Below, piece after piece: positions 48,201-58,075 of a stretch of 64,000 nucleotides of DNA. The DNA lies in NCBI GenBank assembly GCA_009193035.1, contig SWDT01000024.1, forward strand, positions 434,001 through 498,000, in the 5' to 3' direction. Made by a program: the position numbers and the translations under genes. Below the pieces are notes generated by a model, which worked only from the letters and a program-made list of their open reading frames with translations, was not told the DNA's origin and did not search any database. The stretch comes from Halicephalobus mephisto. Its lineage: Eukaryota; Nematoda; Chromadorea; Rhabditida; Panagrolaimidae. Within the stretch, counting starts at the first letter, position 1. Each line of letters opens with the position of its first letter.

Positions 48201-51200
48201 TGAAAAATTTGAAACTTTCTATTTTTTGTCGAATTTTAAAATGTGAATAAAATACTCAGTTGCACCTCCTACAGTAACCCTACAGTAACCTTCCGTTTCT
48301 TATTTTACAGTTTTAGTGACTTTGGTTTTAAAAATAACTTTTGATGGTGAAATTTGGGATTATAGAAGTTGACGAAATGAAGTTTGAAAATTTTGAAACC
48401 CCTAAAAGCATTTTCAAATTTGTCTTTCTTAATTTATTTCATCTTCCGAAAATTTAGTCTCCCATTTCCTGAGGCACTCCACTTGAGCACTTGGATTCGG
48501 AATCACAGCCAATTAGGTGAATCTGTTTCTGAAGGGCCCAAGGATGTACATGTTGTAAAAAATCCATTTTTTTGGATAAAGTAAACTGACATTATTTGCC
48601 GAAACTGGATTCCTTTCATTTTTGGATAAAATAGTCGAATGAACATTGAGTTTGTTCGTCATGCCTTAGGCAGAAAGCTTAACCGAATTTTGGCGACTTT
48701 GTGGATATGGATTTGATGCAATTTGCGCCAAGAAATTTCTCTGCTGGCTTTTCCTTGAATTTGGGATTCGGACAAAAGAAGTTGCGCAAAACTGGTCACT
48801 CGAGAGCCTCCCTCGTGCCGCTGGTTCTGGCCACGGCAATTTGTCTCTCGCTTCATTTGCAAGTTGTAAATTTCTAGAATTCCATGATAATTCCTGAAGT
48901 CTTCTAGAATCTGAGCAGAATCGGTAATCTTTGTGGATCCTTGAGGAAATATTTGAAGTAATCTGAAATCTGCAATTTTATCGTTTTCTAAAAAGTTAAT
49001 CAAGTTCGTGTTGAAAGTTTTGAAAATTTTTATAATTTTATTGAAATTTTTGAAATTTGAAATTTTTCTTGAATATTCCATAATTGAAGAAATATTTGAA
49101 ATTAGTCATTTATAAAAATTAAAAATTATAGTTTTTATGGAATTTCTAGAATTTTGAATTTACTAAATTTTGGAAAAATGAATTTCGAAAATTTCAGATT
49201 TGAAATATTTTTTAAAATTGAGAAAAAATAATTTTTACAGTTGTCTGAATTAAAACAGTTTTGTTTTTGAATAAGTTGATCAAATCACATCCCAATGTGC
49301 TTGAAATCCGATAGTTTTCCGTCCCGAGCACCTTGGGATTAAATTTTGCGTTTTCCGAACCCAGTTTGAATCTATTCATCCTCTGTCGTCTTCGAGAAAG
49401 ATTTTCCTCTTCATTGCCCGGGAATCCACAAGTCACTCTAACTTTCTTTGGCCATTCAATTTCCATTATTCGAGATTAGTTTCTTTTTAAAAATTTAAGA
49501 TTTTTGGTTTTTTTCGTTTTTAAAGACCCTAATTTTCAGGCCGGTCCATCATGCAGAGACTTTCGAATTGGTTCGAGGATCATTTGCCTTTGAGGAAAAG
49601 GGACCACGTCAGGAGATCGGAAAAAAGAAAAGCTTCCAAATCTGTCACTGCCCCCAGAATGAGGTACTCTGTAACTAATGCCCAGAGGCAAAACGACCGG
49701 ATTGTGGATCAACTACCGTTCGCCGGAACTGGCCCCCATTCGATGAGTGTCTCCATGATCGGCAAAGAAAGCATTTTCGACGACGGATACACAGGTGGGT
49801 GAAATTCAAAATTACTTATTAAATGTTAAAAATATTTCAAATAAAAAATAAATTCCAAAATATCTTCAAAATTAAAAATCATCAAATTTTTTAATTTCTT
49901 TCAAAATTAATTTTTATATTTTTTCCGAAATTAAGTTTTAAATTTCTTTCAAAATTAATTTTTATATTTTTTTTAGAAAAATTAATTTTTATATTTTTTT
50001 TTTTGGAAAAATTAATTTTAAAAATATTCCTAATTTAGAACGGATTTGGATAATCCCTTTTTTAAGTAATTTTATTGTTTTCTTTAAACTGCAAAAATGC
50101 TGTAAAATTAGACGTTTTTCTGGAAATTTTAAAGGATGATTATCTATTTTTGGAAATTAGTCAAATAAACTTTGAACAGAACGCCAGACTATAGATTCAA
50201 TTTACGACAGCGGGAAATTTTAGATCTTAAATTTAAAAAAAAATTAAATCTAATTTTAAAAAAATTTTGTAATTATTAATTTTTAAAAAAATTAATTCTT
50301 TGTAATTTCGGGTTTTTGATGTTTTGTGTGATTATTTGTTTTTTTAAAATTAATTTATTTGTTTTTTTAAAAATTAATTTACTTTTTTTTTAAAATTAAT
50401 TTACTTATTTTTTTAAAATTAATTTATTTGTTTTTTTGCAGACCAAAGAATGCACCGATCTTATTTTGATGAAATGACGTTTTCCCGACCTTCTGCTTTC
50501 CCGGGGAGTCTTTCTCAGTCCTTTTCGTCTGCTTACTCCTCGTGTAGAGCCCCCAAGATCAGGACTAATCCCTGGATAAGGGATCGTAGTTCCTTCAGAC
50601 AATCCGCCAACTCGGCTTTTCGATCTCCGAGGGCTTCTAGATCCATCTACTCAGCCCCTTCGGCACTTTCTGCCGCTACCAAGACCCAGCAACTGAAGCC
50701 CCCTCCGTCGGAACTCATGTTCAGCTCCATGGACAGGACGGCCCAGTTGAGAGTCAAGAGTCTCGATGAATCCACTTGTTCCAGTGGCTACGGAAGTCAA
50801 GACAGCAGGTTCGTTCTTCAGTTGGGATTTAAGAATTCAAAAGCAGTCCGATTCAATTTAATTTTTGCATTTTGGAGAATTTTTGCTTTTTTGTTATTCT
50901 AATAGAGTACTGGACATCCAGTCAGAAAATGGTCCAAAATAACTTTATATTTTAAAAATAGGAAATTTACAGAAATCCACTGCGGTTACCAAAGTCGTTT
51001 CGGGATCATTTTCATTTTTAATTTTTTGATATTTTTTAAATCAAAATTATTAATTTTATTTTTTTAAATTTCCTAATTTTCTATAAATTTAGCCACAAAT
51101 TTGCAGTTTTCAGTTACCGTAGGCTACTCTCATGTTCGATAAAGGTCTTTTGAGCACGAACTGCCTCTAGATAGCCTAAGGGCATGGTGTGAAGAATTCT

Positions 51201-53180
51201 AAACCCATAGTTTACGAAAAAGATTAAATTTTTGCAAACGAAATACATATGCAAAAATTTACAAAATTAATATTTAAGAAAATCAGTACTCAAAAGACCG
51301 TAATCCAGTCAAATTTGAGTCATTCAGAATCCAAAAATCAAAATTTCTCCAACTTTGGAAACCTCGTTAAATACAGTAAAATAGATATTTTCTGACAAGG
51401 TTTTCAAAATTTGAAGAATTTTAAATATTTTTTGGAAAATTTTATGAAAAATATTCGTTTTTGGGAAATGCTAAGGATAGTGACTGGAGTGGTCAGTGCC
51501 CCGTTGATGGATTACGTTTCAGCCCTGAGAGCTCCGTCCACTCCCCTGACTGGCAGCAAGTGGCCCAGCAGAAGAAACAGGTCGAGGACAAGGCCGTGGA
51601 ATGCCGGTCCATCGACGTCGATGAAGCTTGTGCTGAATTGGAGCTCCAGAACACCATGAGAAAGAGTGGTTTTGACCCTAATTACGACGATGAACATGTT
51701 TATCATGAGTTGGAGTCTCTTCAGCGTCTGTCGCTTCTGCTGGAAGAGAAGGCTTGTTCCAGCGAGACCGAACTTGTGTCTCCTCTGCCCACGAAGGAAT
51801 TCATGAATTCTGACTCCAGAAATTCCAGTCCTATCTATGCTGTACCGTATGACAGCCAGAGAAACAGTATCTGTTCCGAAAACCCCTTCGGCATTAACCA
51901 AGACCAACTGGAACTCGAAAACCCCTACGCCAGAGTCCAGCCACTCTCGATCGAGAGTCCCTTTTTCAGGAAACCTATTCCCAGAACGAATTACAGTGTC
52001 CCCACCAGAAGACAGGAGTACTATCAACCCCAAGGAGCCCCGCAATGGCACTGCCCCCCTCCTCCCCCCCTAGAGAGGGACGCCAACGGCGAAGTGGATT
52101 TCCTCGCCGAGTTGGACAAGCAAATCGCGGAACTGCAGGTAAGAGGACTTGGTTACTATTTATTTTCGTTTCCAAAAATCTAAATAATCAAAAATTTATA
52201 ATAAAAAAACGGTATTTTTAAAGATAACAATCTTCAAAAAAAAGAATTTTATTGATTTTTAAATTTTTAAAAGATGAATAACAATTATTAATTATCAAGT
52301 AAAAAATTCGTGCTGAGACCACTTGGTTAATTTCATGATGTATTTAATTTTTTTATTTGAGTTTTTCAAACTTTCGCTTGATCACTAAGAACTGCAAAAA
52401 ATTGAAAAATCTACTTTATGAAAGTAGTTGTTAATCCTCAAAAAAATCTAAAAATTTCTTTAACCGCTTTTTAGTTTTTTAAGGATTAAGACCTTCGTTA
52501 ACGATCGATGATCAAACTAACAGTCATTGTTGAAAAAGTATTTAATTTTATAAATTATTTAATTTTTATAAATTATTTAATTTTTATAAATTATTTAATT
52601 TTTGATTGAGATGAATGATTTTTAAAAATTAATTTTTCATAAATAATCAATTTAAAAAATTCGATTAATAGAAACTTCCAGTCAATTTCATCAGCGATAA
52701 TCAAAAATAATTCAAAAAGTCAATAAATTATAATTTTAAAAAATTATATTTTTGAAATTATTTTAAATTTTTAAATTTCTTTTTCATAGCCGATATTAAG
52801 CCAGTTAAAAATATCAAATTTATTAATTTTACAAGTTAATTAAATAATTAAATTCATTTATTACAATTTTAAATTTCTAATTTTTTCAAAATTCTATTTT
52901 AAAATTTTAAAATTTTATTAATTTTAGTTGAGTTTTAATTTTATTAATTTTACTTGAATTTAAGTTTTTAAAAAATTTAAATTCAACTAAAATTTAAATT
53001 CTGTTTGAATTTATAATTTTGAATTTGCAGATTCAGTCGGATGCTGTGCGGCATCTGGTGGAGCAGGCCAAGGAACGACAAGAACTCCGAGAACGGACCC
53101 GTCTGCTCTGCATGGAGCACATCAACGAGCTCCGAAAAATGAGGTGGTTCATGAGGAACAACTTCGAACTTTGTCTATGA
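39295..53180 (+). CDS. Uncharacterised disordered/coiled-coil protein with a possible distant first exon
   Basis: Four well-supported exons: 49540-49794 (ATG at 49551 if this is the first), 50442-50808, 51481-52138 and 53031-53180. They give 472 aa with consistent phases. The protein is Ser/Arg-rich and mostly disordered, with a proline run (PPPPPL) and NPF/NPY-type motifs (SENPFG, LENPYAR). It ends in a predicted coiled coil (FLAELDKQIAELQIQSDAV, then HLVEQAKERQELRERTRL). A candidate first exon at 39295-39418 encodes about 41 residues with protein-like composition (YYNFPMIDETPIDLDGY). It ends in phase 1, exactly matching the 49540 acceptor, which would add about 45 residues across a 10.1-kb intron. 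An SL-trans-spliced short form from 49551 is the alternative. The family is not recognised; an adaptor or cytoskeletal role is only a guess. Confidence 0.6.
39604..39960. repeat. Tandem repeat with GGAACAGAACGCC core, first array
   Basis: Three units with a period of about 150-155 bp. Each has GGAACAGAACGCCAAAAAT, then TTATAAGAATTTTTTCCAT and a CAGTTTTATTG segment. The same array occurs at 43.49-43.85 kb, and a lone AACAGAACGCC core at about 50176. Confidence 0.75.
41490..41880. repeat. Inverted-repeat cluster, CACTCGAGACC unit
   Basis: Four or five alternating copies of GATTTCCACTCGAGACCAAA and its inverted partner GTCTCGAATGGAAATCA. Transcripts could fold into successive hairpins. Confidence 0.7.
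43490..43850. repeat. Tandem repeat with GGAACAGAACGCC core, second array
   Basis: Three units nearly identical in order and sequence to the array at 39.6 kb, in the same orientation. Confidence 0.75.
46020..46440. repeat. Tandem repeat of about 99 bp, one copy inverted
   Basis: Units share CAAGTTACTTATAGTTCAA, then ACAGTAGTAATAAAAAATCA and CTTGTTATTGTTCTTTGA. Direct copies start near 46061, 46259 and 46357, and an inverted copy covers about 46150-46205. Confidence 0.7.
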
Positions 53181-53539
53181 TCAAATGTGAAAATAGCTTT
53201 TGCCAAAGAACATTTTATTTTGTAAAAAATTATTTATGAATCATTCCAATATTATTTTTCACTTTTTGTGGAAATTTTGAAAATTATTATTCTCCGGTTA
53301 CTTCGATAGTTGTATTCATTTTCCATTTTTGATATTTTCAATTTTCTTTTAAAAATTACCAATGATATTTGGATACTTTGGAAGTAATAAAGCAATCCGA
53401 AAAACGACCCGGTTTTGAAAAATTGAATTTTAGAAAATTCCGAAATTTTTAAAAGACGAATTTTTGGAACGCAAATTTCCGAAGAATACGGTGAATTTGT
53501 CAATTTAGCAATGTATGTGGAATTGTGATATATAATTGA

Positions 53540-53765
53540 AGGAAAAAATTAATTTTTGCCACGAAAGTTCGTAAAGAAATCAATAAACTGCACTAATTAT
53601 CGGTGAAAACGAAATCCCGCATAAAAGCAATAAGAAAAATCCAATTTTCGTCATGAAAGTTCGTAAAGATAAAGATAAACTGCACTAATTATCCGTGAAA
53701 ACGAAATCCCGCATAAAAGCAATAAGAAAAATCTAATTTTCATCACAAAAATCCCTAAAGATAAA
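53540..53765. repeat. Tandem repeat, about 95-bp unit
   Basis: Two near-identical copies plus a partial third, each with GAAAGTTCGTAAAG, then AAACTGCACTAATTAT and GAAATCCCGCATAAAAGC. Confidence 0.75.
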
Positions 53766-54069
53766 GATAAAGCAGATCGTATCCAAGTAGAAGTTCTTGC
53801 AAAGTGACCTAAAAAACTAATTCTCGTCGCGGAAGTTTTCGAAAAGTGTGATTTTAATTTTGTACGAAATTAAATAAAAATTTGCACAAAAATCGCTGTA
53901 ATTTTGAATGCGGATTACATAGATCAAAAATAAATCAACCTTTGTCAAAAATAATTCACTGATTAGCCAGATTTGGGATTTCACAAGAGAGCGAGAGAGT
54001 CCATTCGCAAAAAATAACCGACTTTGGATATCTATGGAAAATCTAACATTATTTTACTCATTATTGAAC

Positions 54070-54395
54070 AACATTAACTTTGGGACAGAAATCAGACTAG
54101 AAAAAATACGAAACAATGGCCTGAATGTCAAGGACCGTGGAATACTCTGGGGCATGAGTGAGATTCACGGTTATCTTGTGTGAGAGTTATAAATTGTATT
54201 TTTGTCTTATTTAGTAAAAATCATCATTTTATTTCTGTTTTCTACCCCAACAGTTGGTTTTTAATCAACATAACCCGATTTTTTGAGATTACTGTTGGGA
54301 CAGAAACTATACTAGAAAAGATATGAAACAACATCCTGAATATCAAGGACCGTGGAATACTGTAGGGTATGGAGGAGACTTTCGGTTTTCTAGTG
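54070..54395. repeat. Duplicated unit of about 225 bp
   Basis: Two diverged copies share TGGGACAGAAAC/TCAGACTAGAAAA-type sequence and an identical TCAAGGACCGTGGAATACT core at about 54138 and 54342. Confidence 0.65.
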
Positions 54396-55425
54396 TATGA
54401 ATATGCAAAATAATTGTTGTCTGTCTTACTGTGCTAGTGCAGATTATTAAAATACTTGTGTTATCTACTTCAACAGTTACTAAAAATTCAAAAATCTTTA
54501 TTATTTTATAAAATTTAATTGTTTTTTTAAAATCGAAACAATTCAGAACCGCTGACTCTCGCCGCGATTGTTTCAGTCTCATGTTTTTTCTTCTTCTTTT
54601 TCAACTCCGCGCGATTTGAGCCTAAAGAACCCGGTTTACACCAATATTAATCTTTATTTTTTTTTTATTTTTCGCCATTTTTTTATATTTCGCCCAATGT
54701 TATATTCAATTATTTTTTTTTATAAAAGTTAATTTAAAATTAAAGAATTTCTGAGTGATAAAAGTTTAAAAAAGAATTTTCAATTTTTGAATAACTTTGA
54801 ATTTTTCACTGATTTAAAAAAAATTTTTTAAATTTATTTTGAATTTTTTATTCTTTATAGATAACTCCGAGCTAAGTTCAGTTAAAATGGAAAATATTTT
54901 ACAATGATCTCTTGGTCGATTCTGCAGTTATATTCTGATTTGGATTTGCAGGGGAAAATTTCTTCTTAATGATTTCCTGCTTCCTGCGAGTTCCCAATTT
55001 CCAGCTGATGAACTAGTACAAAAACCAAAATCTCCGCGGATTCAGAACATTGCTTTGTTTGCACATTTGCTTCAGTCGCGTTTTCCTAGGATTGATTCAC
55101 TCTCGATCCAACAAATTCCTTCAGCGGACCTGTCGATCACCCACTCAAGACCGAAAATAATCCTTCCGATCTAGCAAGCTGTCTTTCATTTCCTAATACC
55201 ACAAACGATCAAAAACTAATCGGAAACCAAGGTCCTATCTTGTTTTTTCTTTTGTAGGGTCAAATTCGATATGACCGGACAGTTCGTGATGGACATTCGA
55301 TCGTTTCGATATCTCGGACATATTTGAGCTAGTTTACAGTTTAATAATAATATGAGCTAACTATTTTTATCTGTATCCAATTTGGAGCAATTTACAGCCG
55401 CGAAAGCACCTGGAAGACAGTTATA

Positions 55426-55572
55426 CAGTCGAATCTCGATATAAGGCACCCTCAAGGGACCGGACAAATCGTGCCTTATATCATGAGGTGCCTTATATCG
55501 AGGGTCGAATATGACTGAAATTCCTTAAAATTGTGTTTTATAGCCTGGGTGTATTATATCGAGATTCCACTG
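55426..55572. mobile_element. pogo/Tigger-like MITE
   Basis: A 147-bp non-coding element. Its terminal inverted repeats are CAGTCGAATCTCGATATAA (left) and CAGTGGAATCTCGATATAA (right, inverted), 18 of 19 identical. It is flanked by TA on both sides, the target site of Tc1/mariner-type elements. The CAGT...CTCGATATA ends resemble those of the pogo family. The interior has further inverted GTGCCTTATATC/GATATAAGGCAC copies. Being non-coding, it would need transposase from elsewhere. Confidence 0.8.
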
Positions 55573-56361
55573 TATTATTGTGATCGAAGTAGTAGTCCTA
55601 TTGTGATGGATGAGATTTCTGACGATTTAGACTTCTGGAAATTTTAAAAAATTACTAATATGCCATGCCCATTTCAGTTTTTAAAATTTTCGAATGTATT
55701 CGATATTTGTGGTAATTTAAAAATCACTGGTTGTAATTGTAAACTTTATCTACGACTCGATTTCTATTACTTCCAAAATCGTTCTAATGCAGAAATCAAA
55801 AACGAATTCCGTTACGACATTATTTGGATACAGATCTCGAGAACTTGCTAGGAACTTAAGTATCCTACAATTTCGGTTTTGCGCGATGATTGTTTCGTAA
55901 TCTTACACGATTTCGCAAATAATCTTGTGGACATATTCTTTTTGGGCAGGTCTAGAAATTTCTGGATCAAAGTATATAGGGTACCAAAGCTTCTGTCAAA
56001 TTCTCGGGGATTGAGAAATATGCATGAAAGAACTCCGGTATCTGGGAGGTTGTAACACCAAGGACCCCATTGAAAACGGATTGCTTTTAATATATAATTC
56101 TGAACTTTTCTGAGATACAGTATTTTTCGTCTTTAAATAAGTTTCTAATTATATGCTGATGACAGTTACGGTATTTTAATTTTAACGATTAAAAACCATA
56201 CTTTTTATGATTACTGTAGTCCGTTTATTTTTCGTAAATGAATGTCGAAATCTTCACATTTTACTGTTACTAGTATACTTTACTTTTATCTTTCCTACTT
56301 TACCTTTTTGCTTGATCTCCTCTGGCAAACAAAATCTTACCGAAAGCAAGATTGTTGTCCC

Positions 56362-56449
56362 ATGTCCTCGAGGATTCTCTTAACGGAAGAGGAATCGATA
56401 CTCTCGCAGACAATTCATCCAGAACACGCGCTGGGAATTATGCAAACAA
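56362..56449 (+). CDS. Candidate first exon, partner exons not found
   Basis: An open frame starting ATG encodes about 29 residues of protein-like composition (SSRILLTEEESILSQTIHPE...). It ends at a GTTAGT donor in phase 2 inside a less AT-rich patch. Joining it to the 58047 acceptor gives an open proline-rich frame through that exon, but it then meets a stop. So it does not fit the main product of the following gene. It may be a first exon of another isoform or chance. Confidence 0.25.
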
Positions 56450-57532
56450 AGTTAGTTTTTTCCTCTCCAGAGCTTGGATCGAGGAAAAACGTTCACACCT
56501 GAGTCCGGGTCTAACGTTGCACAGTATTCTAAGAAATATTCCGTTTTAAATTTTTCGAATTTAGTGGATATTTGGTCGATTTTGATAATTTTTTGTTAGA
56601 TTTAGGTAATTTTTAAAATTTTATTCAGTACCAAAAATCATAAAATAAAGTAATTTCGGAGGATTTTTGATGTTTTTATTCAATTTTGAAGCTGATTTTT
56701 TGTCTTGATGTTTTGTTCCAAAAAAGCAATTTTAAAAAATATTTTTTTATTTCAAAAATACTGTTTTTTAAAATTTTAATTAAAAAAGATGATGAAATAC
56801 TACTTTGAAAGTACTTTTTTATTTCTTGAAGTATTCGTCGAGATTACGTGATTTGAAAGTTGATTTTTCTTGAAGTACTTTTTATTTCTTACTTGGTTAT
56901 TCTTCCTTCTCTAAATTCTGAGGGCAACTCTAGTTTTTCTTGTTTTATAATCAGGTCCTCGTAGACGTGTTGACTTGCGCAGACTCTTGTTGGATCCTTT
57001 GCAAACAGATTGAGTAGGTGAACAAGCGTCAACGGGTTCATTTTTTACTTTAGTTTGGTGGCAGCACGTCGAAGTGCGAATAATTTTCTGATTTTTCTTA
57101 ATTTTTGATTAAATCGGTTGTTGTTGTTAATGATAGTGCCGTAAATGAGCAAGACAGGGTTCTTCGAGGAAATCCTCCAAGACTAATGTCGATTTTAACT
57201 ACTTTTTAAGTATTTTTGCATCAGAAATCATCTTGAAAAATTTGTAATTTTTAAATTTTTTTCATATACAGTAATTTTTGGAATTTTGTATGGAAGTTGC
57301 TTCATCCGAAGGGTTTATAGAATGAATTTACGATTCTAGAAGCTTCTGATTAGATATCCATTGTCAAATTTAAAGTAGAATCCATACTGATAGAGTTGAC
57401 TCTGTATATAAAAATAACATTACTGTATAACTATTTTGCATTTATTTTTATTCTAGAAATCACTAAAACTAACATCAATATTCTTGAAATTTTATTAATT
57501 TTAATTCATAAATTCTGATAATTTACTATTGC

Positions 57533-57905
57533 ACACAAAAAACGCAACTTTTGATTCCAATAATAAATGTAAATCATTATTATTATTTTTTAATTTTCAT
57601 CACAAATATTTAATATTCATAAAAATGTGACGATTGTGTCACATTTCGTAGTTGTTAATGGGTTAAAAGTTATGTTTTTTTGAGTGAACTTAATAGAACT
57701 ATACATTTAATATAATGTACCTAATACATCAGAGCCGTTTCAATGTATCCATATACCACATACAATTCTCCTGTATCAGCATAAAAACAACTTTTTGTCC
57801 TAATAATAATTGTAAATCATTATTATTAAGTTTCAATTTTCGTCACAAATATTTAATATTCATAAAAATGTGACGATTGTGTCACATTTCGTAATTTTTA
57901 CAGAA
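57533..57905. repeat. Inverted copy of the 36-kb tandem element
   Basis: Read in reverse, this matches the units at 36.35-37.23 kb: TGAACTTAATAGAACTATAC, GTACCTAATACATCA, and TGTGACGATTGTGTCACA twice. It starts with TGCACACAAAAAACG, like the end of the other copies. Confidence 0.75.
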
Positions 57906-58075
57906 CTAAAAGTTATAATCAAAATTAGCCATAAAAAACGTATTTTTTTGAATTTTTATGATTTATGTGAATTAAATTTCGTGAATAATGATTTCATATT
58001 GCAGTACAAACCTATATCAGTTATATATTGTAAGTGAAAATTTTAGTTCGCCATATTCGTCTCCAACTGGGAACC

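Larger units (their letters stand above)
39419..49539. other. Long AT-rich region, possible first intron of the following gene
   Basis: No complete gene is supported. AT-rich DNA alternates with less AT-rich islands of 100-400 bp: about 40140-40300, 41030-41450, 42430-42560, 42760-43230, 45480-45960, 46590-46690, 46910-47160, 47520-47990, 48430-48860 and 49240-49480. Some islands contain open frames on one or both strands but without recognisable domains. Tandem repeats are listed separately. Confidence 0.45.
53181..58040. other. Intergenic region with repeats and a MITE
   Basis: About 4.9 kb between the two plus-strand genes. It holds two small tandem repeats, a pogo-like MITE, an inverted copy of the 36-kb repeat and one candidate exon (about 56362-56449). 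Less AT-rich patches at 54540-54620 and 54960-55260 show no supportable coding frame and may be regulatory. Confidence 0.5.

Noticed and set aside
51512..52051. 179-codon open frame on the minus strand
   Set aside because: Shadow of the third exon of the 49.5-kb gene, whose splice phases and composition support the plus strand.
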